Of a DNA stretch of 64,000 nt, positions 1 to 7,225 are shown in pieces. The notes beneath the pieces are model-generated. The model did not search any database. It was not told where the DNA came from and worked only from the letters and a program-made list of their open reading frames with translations. Both the position numbers and the translations under genes were made by a program. Source of the stretch: Deinococcus betulae (GTDB taxonomy: Bacteria; Deinococcota; Deinococci; Deinococcales; Deinococcaceae). Where the stretch lies: assembly GCF_020166395.1 (NCBI RefSeq), contig NZ_JAIQXU010000016.1:1-64000 (forward strand), given 5' to 3'. Positions within the stretch are counted from its first letter, which is position 1, and every line of letters begins with the position of its first letter.

Positions 1-246
1 CCCCCTTTTTGCATAGCGTTCTTGGTACCTTCTAAGAACCGACGTGAAATTTATGGTGGCGAAGGCGTCCCAACCCGCGCAGTCTTTTAACCGCAGGTAT
101 CTCTAGAAGAAGAGGCACTGAACTACAATGAAATAATTGCTGATGCTATTGAGCAGATATTGCAACATGCAGCTGAATTCGCTTGGATTGAATGCGGTAC
201 TAAGGAGAGTATAAATAAATTACTGAAAAATCTCACGATTGATTGA
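1..246 (+). pseudogene. C-terminal remnant of an unknown protein with an in-frame stop
   Basis: One + frame stays protein-like from the left edge to TAA at 88-90 (ending ...GVPTRAVF). It resumes directly after that stop as ...LEEEALNYNEIIADAIEQIL and ends at TGA 244-246. Both parts share one frame and the same low GC, so this reads as the tail of a gene broken by a nonsense change or compensating indels. The 5' part lies outside the window. No family is recognised. The stop falls just inside the end of the convergent gene at 233-529. Alternatively it is chance coding potential in AT-rich DNA. Confidence 0.35.
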
Positions 247-529
247 TAAACTTTTCCGAAATAATATCTTCCGTAGCTTGACGCAGGGATTCCCTTTCTA
301 CGTAGTCTGCCAATTGCCTGATAAGCTCAGGATCTCTTCTAGTAGGCGCAATAATCTTCTTTGGATCAACATACGGGCGGATCTTAGGTTTCAAGAAGGA
401 TAATGGAATATTCGGAATCAATCGTTCTTCCTGTTGAAGGACTAGCTCTCGCAGTGGATCTGTAGCGTGCTTCATACTTACGAACTTGCTTCTCCCTAAA
501 TTTCGGTCTTTCCGTTTTGCATACTTCAA
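233..529 (-). CDS. hypothetical 98-aa basic protein, coupled to DUF4238 gene
   Basis: Unknown function. The N-terminus is rich in Lys/Arg (MKYAKRKDRNLGRSKF) and the C-terminal third is a charged helix-like stretch. There is no signal peptide or membrane segment. The start is TTG at 529, which overlaps the TGA stop of the upstream DUF4238 gene (526-528) in a TTGA arrangement, so translational coupling is likely. GC is clearly lower than in the genes from 1.7 kb on, which suggests the pair was acquired together. It may be a partner or accessory of the DUF4238 protein; that role is inferred from position only. Confidence 0.6.
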   Translation of the reverse strand: MKYAKRKDRNLGRSKFVSMKHATDPLRELVLQQEERLIPNIPLSFLKPKIRPYVDPKKIIAPTRRDPELIRQLADYVERESLRQATEDIISEKFINQS

Positions 530-1335
530 ATCAATGTGTTTAATAGCTTCTTTGGACGAAAATATACTGAGCTATCGCAATTGAGAACCTGAAGACCGTT
601 GAGAAGCCTAATATCTTCCTGAGAACACTCGAAAAATTCCCCTTTTGCTTTATAGGCATCCTCGTCAAAGAGAATGATCATATATTGAGGAGACAAGGGG
701 ATAAAAATCTGTAAGCCTTTTGCAAGAAAGCCTAGGCATGGGTGGGTTTTGTTGTAGGCACGGAGAATCTGATTGTGACGGATAACCGGATTGTCGCTGG
801 TCACGAACTGAGCGTCTCTTGAATGAACTAAGATAGGTCTCATTCCATCAAGCGAGATGGCAAAGTGCGACAGATGACCGATTGCAAGGTGAAAGAATCC
901 ATCGTACTGAATCCTTAATTGATCCTTGTATTCAGGGTAATTGTTATCGACAATTTGAGATACTAGATTATTGAGTGAATCATCAAGATACCGCTGTTGT
1001 CTGGGAGTGCGAAGAAGTGAGAGAATTGCAAAATATCTTATGTACAATTCTATATACGGTTCACGAAGACTTTTAGCACCATCACTAATGACGGTTCGAA
1101 ATACAGAAGCGAACTCACCCTCAAAATCTTTCAATAGATTTTCAAGCTCAGGACCTTTGCCATAGAGATAAGGGGACTGACATTGATCCTTGAGGCCTAT
1201 ATTATATCGCCATGTTAAGTTATTTACATCTAGCTGATGAATTTGGACTCTTTTTTTTGAAGGGAGGTCAAGCCGGGTAGCGAAGTTCCTCAGATAGAAT
1301 TTTGGGACATAATGATGTTTCTTATTGTCGGGCAT
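526..1335 (-). CDS. DUF4238 domain protein
   Basis: The N-terminus MPDNKKHHYVPKFYLRNFA is the hallmark of DUF4238, a family of unknown biochemical function often found in accessory and mobile regions. The family opening HHYVP..YL..F sits within the first 20 residues, which decides the start at ATG 1335 rather than the longer reading that begins at 1377. Length is 269 aa, normal for the family. The central part contains the family-typical segment SRDAQFVTSDNPVI. The gene is low in GC and heads a two-gene unit with the 98-aa gene that overlaps its stop. Family assignment is confident; a defence or toxin role would be speculation. Confidence 0.85.
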   Translation of the reverse strand: MPDNKKHHYVPKFYLRNFATRLDLPSKKRVQIHQLDVNNLTWRYNIGLKDQCQSPYLYGKGPELENLLKDFEGEFASVFRTVISDGAKSLREPYIELYIRYFAILSLLRTPRQQRYLDDSLNNLVSQIVDNNYPEYKDQLRIQYDGFFHLAIGHLSHFAISLDGMRPILVHSRDAQFVTSDNPVIRHNQILRAYNKTHPCLGFLAKGLQIFIPLSPQYMIILFDEDAYKAKGEFFECSQEDIRLLNGLQVLNCDSSVYFRPKKLLNTLI

Positions 1336-1705
1336 ATTTACTGAATATAAAGTGGTTTGGCCATCAGAAACCTCCATTTCGCGTTAAGCCCTGTCCAATC
1401 AGTGGCTAGGTTGCATAGCGCAACGCGACTATGCTCACAGCACGCGCCTTTCGTGATCCTGGAACGGGGCGTCAAGGGGTTATTGGGAGATGCACGGCCC
1501 AATTGCATATCTCTTCTGCCGATTCTTCGCATGGAATTCGTACTTTCGTTTTCCCTTATGGCCATCAGGACCCTAGATTGGTGCCGGAACATGCCGCCAT
1601 CTGCTATTTCCGGCACGTTGAGGCCCCCTGTCCTTGGGTTTGGCAAGGCGGGTCTCCGATTCCTGTCGATCTCCACCATGCATCTGCTCGGTTGGTCCTC
1701 TCTGA
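1336..1705. other. gap without a supported gene
   Basis: This holds the start region of the minus-strand DUF4238 gene and about 330 bp of mid-GC sequence. A + frame from 1431 to 1742 reads without stops (VFPYGHQDPRLVPEHAAICYF...), and minus and other + frames are also open. It has no clear ribosome site and would overlap the end of the next gene, so I do not call it. No repeat or hairpin stands out. Confidence 0.4.
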
Positions 1706-2242
1706 TCAACGTGCTCGGGCAACCTTCACCTGCCCCAGGTAAGGCGCCAGCAGCACCTTCAAGCTAGCGGACGAGTGGGGGTCACTAGTTTTCAAGCGGA
1801 GCAAAGGCAGGCCGCCACTGCGGAAGATGACGTCCTTGACCTGGTCGCGGTACTTCTGAGCGGCGGCCTCATGGCTGGCCCCATCCAGTTCGATGGCCAC
1901 GAGAGGGCGGAAATCCTGCCCAGCGTCCACGATCACGAAATCCACGTGCTTGTCCCGCAGGCGGCCCAGCGTGGCCTGATGGGCCGTGCCCTTCCCCTTG
2001 ATCAGGAACAGGTCGTTGAGGCGCACATTGGGAAAGACCTGATAGGAGGTGCCGGCGAGCATCTGGGTCAGGAGGTCGTACAGGGCGCGTTCACTGCGGG
2101 CGAAGAAGTACCGCTTGGCCTGAACGGGCAGGCTGGTGGGGACGGATCGGGTACTGACTCTGGAAGACTTCCCCTGGGCGGACAGCCAGCCCACCAGCAC
2201 CGAGACGAGCAGGACACCGAGAATCAGCAGGACGATGGACAC
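1706..2242 (-). CDS. membrane-anchored DUF2726 nuclease-like protein
   Basis: Residues 3-22 (IVLLILGVLLVSVLVGWLSA) form one N-terminal transmembrane helix. Residues about 40-165 carry the DUF2726 pattern: RSERALYDLLTQML, then DKHVDFVIVDA and LVAIELDGASHE, followed by KDVIFRSGGLPLLRL. DUF2726 is related to very-short-patch-repair-like PD-(D/E)XK folds; the D..V.VD and IELDG elements correspond to the acidic core. Any nuclease activity is an inference from the fold. The start is GTG 2242. The gene stands alone and tail-to-tail with nothing recognised. Length is usual for membrane-anchored DUF2726 proteins. Confidence 0.8.
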   Translation of the reverse strand: MSIVLLILGVLLVSVLVGWLSAQGKSSRVSTRSVPTSLPVQAKRYFFARSERALYDLLTQMLAGTSYQVFPNVRLNDLFLIKGKGTAHQATLGRLRDKHVDFVIVDAGQDFRPLVAIELDGASHEAAAQKYRDQVKDVIFRSGGLPLLRLKTSDPHSSASLKVLLAPYLGQVKVARAR

Positions 2243-2343
2243 GGCTCCAGGGTAACGCTGCCCTGGTTCAGGTCAGATGGGTGGAGCCCCAGGCGGCTAC
2301 AGACACGTCATGACCTGACACCGCTTGACATCCGCTGGGACGC

Positions 2344-2991
2344 TCAGCGGTCAACCGCCCCTCGCGGGCACATCATCCCCCCACCGCCCCGACCAAAGAC
2401 GGTGCTGGAAACCTGCGTCGGGTCCACTTTGAGCGTGGCGGTAATGGTCGTGCGCCCAGGTTCGCGGTTGCAGACGGAGCGCAGCATGCCGCTCTGGTCA
2501 ATGGTGGCGACGTCAGGGCGGCTGCTCGTCCACACCACCTTGCGGCTCACGCTGCCCGGGGCGTCTAGGAACGTTGTGTACCGCTGGAAGTACGGCCAAT
2601 ACCCCACGACCATCAGGTTGTCCGAATTCACGTTGACGATACGGAACTCCCGAATGACGGGTGCGCCGGGCACCGGTTGAAGGCGCGCGACGACCCGCGT
2701 GGGTTTCGCCGGCCCACAGTCATCTCGCATCACCTTGATGTTTGGGATGGTCTGTGGCTGATACCAGCGGCGGTTGATCGTCACGGTGTAGCGCTCACCA
2801 ATCTTCGTCACCTTGAGCCACGCGGCCTCCGTGACCGGCCAGCCGAACTGGCTGAGCACCTGACCCCGTTCGTTTTTGACGATGAGCTCCAGGGCTGGCC
2901 GCAGCATGCCTGGACACACCACCGGAGGCGGTGGCGTGACCGGGGCAGATGACGCGTTGGCCAACACGGCGAGAATAGAGAGCAGGGCCAT
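2344..2991 (-). CDS. secreted protein with C-terminal Ig-like (BIG2) domain
   Basis: A signal peptide (MALLSILAVLANASSA) is followed by a proline stretch. The middle region is unknown. Residues about 150-200 match a bacterial Ig-like domain 2: VVWTSSRPDVATIDQSGMLRSV, then GRTTITATLKV. The tail ends in a glycine run and a Cys (FGRGGGGMMCPRG). ATG 2991 is preceded by GTGAGG at the right spacing. BIG2 domains occur in surface and adhesion proteins; this one is probably periplasmic or cell-surface. No partner gene is evident. Confidence 0.75.
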   Translation of the reverse strand: MALLSILAVLANASSAPVTPPPPVVCPGMLRPALELIVKNERGQVLSQFGWPVTEAAWLKVTKIGERYTVTINRRWYQPQTIPNIKVMRDDCGPAKPTRVVARLQPVPGAPVIREFRIVNVNSDNLMVVGYWPYFQRYTTFLDAPGSVSRKVVWTSSRPDVATIDQSGMLRSVCNREPGRTTITATLKVDPTQVSSTVFGRGGGGMMCPRGAVDR

Positions 2992-3068
2992 GCCTCACCG
3001 TAAGGGCAGGACCTGAGCGCCCGCTGATGGGCCAAAGACGAACGGGCCACTGCAGAGCGGGTCAATGA

Positions 3069-3461
3069 TCAGCGACCCTCCACCACGGCCTGCGCCAGCG
3101 TCACGACCTTTTCGGAGTGCCCTACCAAGCGGTAGCCCAGGTGCGCGGCGGTGCGGGCGTGGTCGCGCAGCGCGCCCTCAGTGGCATGGGGAATCAGGCG
3201 CTTGACCTCGATCTCTTTTCGGGTCTCCGAGGAGAGGGGTTTGTCACCGGCCTTGCGGTGGCGCCTCTCGAGGGCGGTGGCATCGCTGGACAGCCCACTG
3301 ACGCCGTCGCCGCGCAGAAGAGTGAGCGGACATGGAGCGAAGGCGCTCCAATTCAAGCGGAGCAAGATGGGGATGCGCTCGCCCCGGGCGCAGTCGAAGA
3401 TGGGCAGGACGTCATGGGGGGCCGGGCCGGGTGGGGCATAGGGATAGGGGAAGGGGCGCAC
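3069..3461 (-). CDS. hypothetical protein, short paralogue of the 5496-6188 gene
   Basis: 130 aa from GTG 3461, unknown family. The N-terminal pattern (Pro-rich, then DVLPIFDCARGERIPI) matches the start of the protein at 5496-6188 (DVLLTFDRARGDFVHL); after about 40 residues the two diverge. It lies downstream of the small membrane protein at 3519-3758, just as the 5496 gene lies downstream of the membrane protein at 5194. It is therefore the left arm of an inverted cassette duplication. The C-terminal part (RKEIEVKRLIPHATEG...VTLAQAVVEG) is unlike its paralogue. No localisation signal. Confidence 0.55.
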   Translation of the reverse strand: MRPFPYPYAPPGPAPHDVLPIFDCARGERIPILLRLNWSAFAPCPLTLLRGDGVSGLSSDATALERRHRKAGDKPLSSETRKEIEVKRLIPHATEGALRDHARTAAHLGYRLVGHSEKVVTLAQAVVEGR

Positions 3462-3518
3462 GGGTCAGGTGTGAGCGTCTGTTCGGTATTGAAGGGAGCC
3501 TAGACGAGGTCAGGCCCA

Positions 3519-3758
3519 TCAGCCAGTGACCAGCATCCAGAGGGCATTGACGCACGCAAGCACCGCCGCCGCACGCATGACCCCACGGAGGTAAGCAATT
3601 CCTACCGCCCACCAGGGTTGACCCCAGCTCAGCAGTGCGAACTGGCCTACCAACCCCAGAGCGAGAAGGACGAGCTCAGGCAATCCGCTCTCCATGGCGA
3701 CGGCCAGGACGACGAGGAACTGGAAACTGGTGCGGGTCATGAGCATGGACTTGTTCAC
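3519..3758 (-). CDS. small membrane protein, left-arm paralogue
   Basis: About 79 aa with three hydrophobic segments (FQFLVVLAVAMES, LPELVLLALGLVGQFALL and MRAAAVLACVNALWML). I chose GTG 3758 because the 28-bp element just upstream is identical to the one before the paralogue at 5194, and the distance from that element's GGTG end to the start codon then matches in both copies. ATG 3746 or 3740 are alternatives. It is probably an inner-membrane protein of unknown role. It precedes the gene at 3069-3461. Confidence 0.6.
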   Translation of the reverse strand: MNKSMLMTRTSFQFLVVLAVAMESGLPELVLLALGLVGQFALLSWGQPWWAVGIAYLRGVMRAAAVLACVNALWMLVTG

Positions 3759-3762
3759 CCCT

Positions 3763-3790
3763 GCACCGTGACTGCACTGGGGGTGACGCG
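3763..3790 (-). promoter_or_regulatory. 28-bp element identical in both cassette arms (left copy)
   Basis: A 28-bp stretch directly upstream of the left membrane-protein gene is repeated without mismatch, in inverted orientation, upstream of the right paralogue (about 5162-5189). It ends in the sequence leading into the Shine-Dalgarno region. Its conservation exceeds that of the proteins that follow, which points to a promoter/operator or 5' leader under selection, or to recent conversion between the copies. Confidence 0.6.
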
Positions 3791-3856
3791 TGTGGGGTGA
3801 CCCCATCGGACCTGATCAAGTTCGCTGCCAGGCTCTGCTTGCCTGCGCCCCACCAC

Positions 3857-4876
3857 TCACCCTTGCACCTCGGCCAGGACGGCCCCCAGTGCCTGCTGCG
3901 CCACCTCCAGCGTGCCCACCTGGACCTGCACCCTGGCCCCCGCCAGCGCCGGGCCCAGGGCCGCTTGCAGCGCGGGCGTTTCGGCCAGCAGCGCCGCCGG
4001 CCGGCCGAGGGGACCCACCATGGGTTTGGCGCAGGCGTTCAGGACCAGGGCGCCCAGGGCTTCTACCGTGGGCGCCTGCGCGCTCAGCGCCCACGCCCGC
4101 ACGCTGCAGCCGCGCGACACGACCAGGGTCAGCCAAGCGCCGCGCCGCTGGCCCTGCGGGGTCCAGTCCAGCAGCCCGCTCGCCTGGGCCAGCGCCCAGG
4201 GTTCGCCCAGGGCCCGCAGGACCCCCACCTCGGCCACGGTGCCCGGCGCTTCGACCTGCAGGGCCTGCGCAGACGCCAGGTTGGCCTGATAGGTCTGAAA
4301 GGGGATGGCGCCCAGCGCCGGGCCCAGCCAGACGTCGGCCTTCACCGGCACCGGGCCGAAGGTGACGGAGGCGATATCACCCATGCCCTGCCCCACCTCG
4401 GCAACGAACGCCAGCAGGTCGTGCAGGTCGCCCAGCTGCCGCCGGCAATCCTGGCAGCGCCCTAGCTCGGTCAGGGTGCCGAAGGTCTGCCCGGGAAACC
4501 GATGTGGAGGGCAGTGGGCTGCGCGCGCACCACCCCGCTGCACACGGGACAGACGCCAGACTTGGCCGCCGTCCAGAGCAGGTGGGGCTGGGTCAAGGCC
4601 ACGAGCTCGGCGGCCACACTGATCAGGTCGTTGAGGTCGCGCGTCACCTCGGCCAGCCGCGCCCCCGTGGCGGCGTCCGGCTGCTGGGCCGCCCACTGCC
4701 CGGCCGTGATCAAGAGGGCCCGCGCGTCCACTTCTGCCCGCGCCTGTGTCCAGGCCAGCCGCTCGCGCAGCTCGTCGTCCAGGTCGTGAACCGCTTCTCC
4801 CGCCTGTTGCAAGGTGTGGCTCGACGCGAGAAGTGAGACAGAAACCAGCGCTTAGGGCGTAACGCTGCAGAGCCAT
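3857..4876 (-). pseudogene. secreted zinc-ribbon protein gene with two frameshifts
   Basis: The reading needs two frame changes. From ATG 4876 (MALQRYAL) a one-base shift near 4850 gives a credible signal peptide continuation (LVSVSLLAS). The body then runs in the 4812-4500 frame (LQQAGEAVHDLDDELRERL...CPVCSGVV) and shifts again near 4500 into the frame that ends at 3857 (...GRCQDCRRQLGDLHDLL). The CPVC and CQDC pairs lie on either side of the second shift and together make a zinc ribbon, which supports one ancestral gene of about 340 aa. Either the gene is inactive or the assembly has indels. The start is uncertain because the sequence around the signal peptide recurs at 5080-5115. Confidence 0.6.
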
Positions 4877-5161
4877 TGCCCTCTTCCTGTGATAAGTGTT
4901 CAACTTTCGTCGAGCAAGCCGGGCTCAGAAGCTGTGTTCTTCAGGCCGGTGGCGTCGATTTCCTGCGATAACATCAATGACAGCAGGCTCAGTTTGAGAC
5001 GGCAGTGGATACCCACTACACGAGAGGAAATTCCTGAAAATATCGTGTAGAAGAGGGAAAATCCCCTAACTTATTTCTCTAAGCGCGGGTTCCTGTTTCA
5101 CTTCTCGCGTCAGGGCGGACCATCCAGGGGCGCTGGTCAGTCCGTCAAGGGTTGGAGCCGA
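4877..5161. other. divergent intergenic region with cassette remnant
   Basis: Between the frameshifted gene and the right-arm cassette. It contains a nested palindrome (5016-5050). At 5080-5115 there is a + strand copy of the signal-peptide-coding stretch of the 4876 gene (shared core CACTTCTCGCGTC). That remnant is followed after about 50 bp by the right 28-bp element, so the right arm looks like the left arm with the zinc-ribbon gene removed. No ORF is supported here. Confidence 0.5.
5016..5050. promoter_or_regulatory. nested palindrome, candidate operator
   Basis: CTACACGA (5016-5023) pairs perfectly with TCGTGTAG (5043-5050). Inside lies a second palindrome, AGGAA-A-TTCCT (5025-5035). 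It sits in the divergent region between the two cassette arms. It could be a dimeric repressor site or an RNA hairpin. No regulator is adjacent. Confidence 0.45.
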
Positions 5162-5189
5162 CGCGTCACCCCCAGTGCAGTCACGGTGA
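5162..5189 (+). promoter_or_regulatory. 28-bp element identical in both cassette arms (right copy)
   Basis: Right-hand, + strand copy of the element described at 3763-3790, identical over 28 bp. Its end (CACGGTG) runs into GAGGGC and then ATG 5194, so it includes or touches the ribosome site. The upstream sequence TTGGAG could be a weak -35. Confidence 0.6.
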
Positions 5190-5193
5190 GGGC

Positions 5194-5436
5194 ATGACCA
5201 CACCACGTTGGCTCGCAATGCTCGTTTTTTTCCTCATTCAAACAGTGATGCCGCTGGCAATGGCCTGGCCGCATCCTGTTCTGGTCGCTGGCGTGTATGT
5301 CGGCCTGGCGGCCCTGTTCGGCCTCATGCTCTGGATCCACTGGACGGACCTGTGCATCGGCTGGCTGCACGCCACCGTGCCCGCACTGGTGGTTAACGCC
5401 TCCATTGGCACACTGCTGATGTTCCTCAGTCTGTGA
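5194..5436 (+). CDS. small membrane protein, right-arm paralogue
   Basis: 80 aa from ATG 5194 (MTTPRWLAMLVFFL), with GTGAGG just upstream. Two or three hydrophobic helices are visible (WLAMLVFFLIQTVMPLAMA, PVLVAGVYVGLAALFGLML and TVPALVVNASIGTLLMFL). It matches the left-arm protein (3519-3758) in size, topology, upstream element and downstream neighbour. The stop TGA overlaps possible starts of the next frame (5433/5436). Inner-membrane location is inferred; role unknown. Confidence 0.65.
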   Translation: MTTPRWLAMLVFFLIQTVMPLAMAWPHPVLVAGVYVGLAALFGLMLWIHWTDLCIGWLHATVPALVVNASIGTLLMFLSL

Positions 5437-5495
5437 TGTGTCACCTCCACACACAGCCGCTCGCCTCCGCTCAGCGGTCCCCGTACGCTGAATCC

Positions 5496-6188
5496 ATGAC
5501 CCATCCCCACCGCCCCCCAGCCCTGCCCCCGGACGATGTGCTGCTCACCTTTGACCGTGCCCGCGGCGACTTCGTGCACTTGGGGCTCCCCGTTCCCCTG
5601 CGCGCGTTCACCTGCTGGACCCGCCCCGCCACCATTCCCCTGCCCCTCGATCACACCTGGAGCGCGAGTTACAAGACGATCAGCGCGCAGTACACACCAG
5701 CTGATTTTCATCCGGACTACACGGCCACGTTTTCGCTCGCCCCACGCGGTGAAGCCATCATTTCCATCCTGAACGACCGTCTGGAGATTCAGACCGTCAA
5801 AACGGTTGGGCCGGGCACCCTCCAATCCCGCGCGGCCGACATCGCCGGGCACATTCGCACCTCTCTGCTGCGACTGCTGCGCCCCGTCGCCGTCACCATC
5901 GAGCAGCCGGGCATCGGTCCACGACTCACCGGCCACGCTGCCCACCAGTGGCTCGCCGAGCAGGCCCTGCAGGACGCGGCCCTTCTTCAGCCTCTCCTTG
6001 AAGGTCTGGGCGCGGCCGCCGATGCGAAGACCCCAATGTTGCGGCGCTCTGGTCCCAATGTCCTGGCGCTCGCCGGCACCCCGCAGCTCCTCACCGTCGT
6101 CTGCACGCCAGACGTAATCCAGGCCGCGCAGGTCGTGGCCCTCATGACGCCGCACCACGACCCGGAGACCCGGTTCAGTGGTGAGTGA
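5496..6188 (+). CDS. hypothetical protein, long paralogue of the 3069-3461 gene
   Basis: 230 aa from ATG 5496. The N-terminus MTHPHRPPALPPDDVLLTFDRARG aligns with that of the 130-aa left-arm protein, which is why I prefer this start to 5436 (which would overlap the previous stop). The rest (TWSASYKTISAQYTPADFHPDYTATFSL...) suggests a mixed alpha/beta soluble protein with no family I know. No signal peptide or helix. The last 14 bp overlap the end of the convergent response-regulator gene. Confidence 0.6.
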   Translation: MTHPHRPPALPPDDVLLTFDRARGDFVHLGLPVPLRAFTCWTRPATIPLPLDHTWSASYKTISAQYTPADFHPDYTATFSLAPRGEAIISILNDRLEIQTVKTVGPGTLQSRAADIAGHIRTSLLRLLRPVAVTIEQPGIGPRLTGHAAHQWLAEQALQDAALLQPLLEGLGAAADAKTPMLRRSGPNVLALAGTPQLLTVVCTPDVIQAAQVVALMTPHHDPETRFSGE

Positions 6189-6588
6189 CGCGGCTCTGCT
6201 GCCAGTACCGCAGAAACGCGTCAATCTGCTCCAGGAACGCCACGAACGACCCCGCCTTCACCAGGTACGAGCTGGCATGCAACGTGTACGCCGCCGAGAC
6301 ATCTTCCCGTGCATTCGATGTGCTCAGCATCACCACCGGAATCAGCGCCAGGCGGGGGTCGGCCTTGAGCGCCGCCAGGACTTCGAAGCCGTTCATGCCC
6401 GGCATGTTGACGTCTAGCAGAATCACTTCCGGCAATTCAATAGCCATCTGGAGATAAAACAGAGCCTCCGTGCCACTCCCTTTGACGGTGAGGTGGCAGG
6501 CCGGGCACAGTTCGAGAAACGCCTCGGTCGCGAGCAGCTGGTCGTGGGGGTTGTCGTCAACAAGAAGAAACCGCTGAGGGGCCGTCAT
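6175..6588 (-). CDS. single-domain response regulator (Rcp1/CheY-like)
   Basis: A complete receiver domain with no output domain, 137 aa. The acidic pocket is D11-D12 (LLVDDNPHD), the phospho-acceptor is D59 (VILLDVNMPGMNG), the switch residues are S89/T90 (VVMLSTS) and the conserved Lys is K111 (YLVKAGS). The ..LVDDNP.D and LP.VILLDVNMPG wording matches the Rcp1-like group that receives phosphate from bacteriophytochrome-type kinases. No kinase lies in this window, so its partner is elsewhere. ATG 6588 follows GGAAGGG closely. The degenerate receiver at 6661-7035 is upstream on the same strand. Confidence 0.92.
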   Translation of the reverse strand: MTAPQRFLLVDDNPHDQLLATEAFLELCPACHLTVKGSGTEALFYLQMAIELPEVILLDVNMPGMNGFEVLAALKADPRLALIPVVMLSTSNAREDVSAAYTLHASSYLVKAGSFVAFLEQIDAFLRYWQQSRVTHH

Positions 6589-6660
6589 CCCTTCCAGAAT
6601 AAAGCCCAGCTAAAGATGAAATGAGAGTCGGGCACAGAGAGGAGACGGGCAACAGACCGC

Positions 6661-7035
6661 CTAAGCCTTGAGCCCAGACCGCGTCAGGAAGTCCTGCACG
6701 AACGTCCGCATGCTATTGAACTGGTCGGGTTTGGCCAGCAGCGTCATCCGCGCCGCGGCCGCCTGATCGCGGTGCACCGCCGTCAGATCCTGCCCCCACC
6801 CGAACAGCGGGCCTTGGAATCCCTGGCGCCACGCTGGCCACCCGGCATCGCCCAGCAGCCAGGCGTTCACCAGCACCACCTGAGCTGGGTCGTGTGGCGG
6901 CCAGTCGGCCAGCGACGTGACGTGCGTCAGTTCCACCTGCGGCGCTACCTGCTGGAGCATCTGACGAAAAAGCGCAGCGTCCACCCCTTTGGGTTCAATG
7001 AGCAGGACGCGTGTAAGACCAGCAGACACCGACAT
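6661..7035 (-). CDS. degenerate receiver-domain protein lacking the phospho-Asp
   Basis: The 124-aa sequence follows the receiver plan: RVLLIEPKGVDAALFRQML for the first strand and helix, AQVVLVNAWLLG for strand 3 and LLAKPDQF for the Lys strand. The phospho-acceptor position is Asn (N57) and the acidic pair is E14-P15, while Lys (K102) is kept. It should therefore not be phosphorylated by the usual route and may act as a constitutive binding module. It lies 72 bp upstream of the intact receiver gene on the same strand, so the two may be co-transcribed. Start ATG 7035. Confidence 0.6.
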   Translation of the reverse strand: MSVSAGLTRVLLIEPKGVDAALFRQMLQQVAPQVELTHVTSLADWPPHDPAQVVLVNAWLLGDAGWPAWRQGFQGPLFGWGQDLTAVHRDQAAAARMTLLAKPDQFNSMRTFVQDFLTRSGLKA

Positions 7036-7225
7036 GGGCCGCAGCGTACCCGCCCATCTTCTCAGTTCCCTGAGCGGCGTCTCAATGTCGAGTCACCAGA
7101 CGTGAAGTGACCGGATTGTCTCCCCCTCCCCCATTTGGGGGCACCCCTGCCGCACCAGCGCCCCCTGACCCTCAGGCCTGACAGCGCGGCGGTGTCCTCT
7201 CCCCTGCCAGCGCCCCGAGGCTTCC

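Noticed and set aside
1431..1742. Open + frame with protein-like middle (FPYGHQDPRLVPEH...)
   Set aside because: No start signal, overlaps the end of the DUF2726 gene, and competing frames are also open at this GC.
5238..6224. Long minus frame of 328 codons opposite the right cassette arm
   Set aside because: Codon pattern is that of an antisense frame; the plus-strand genes have paralogues and ribosome sites.
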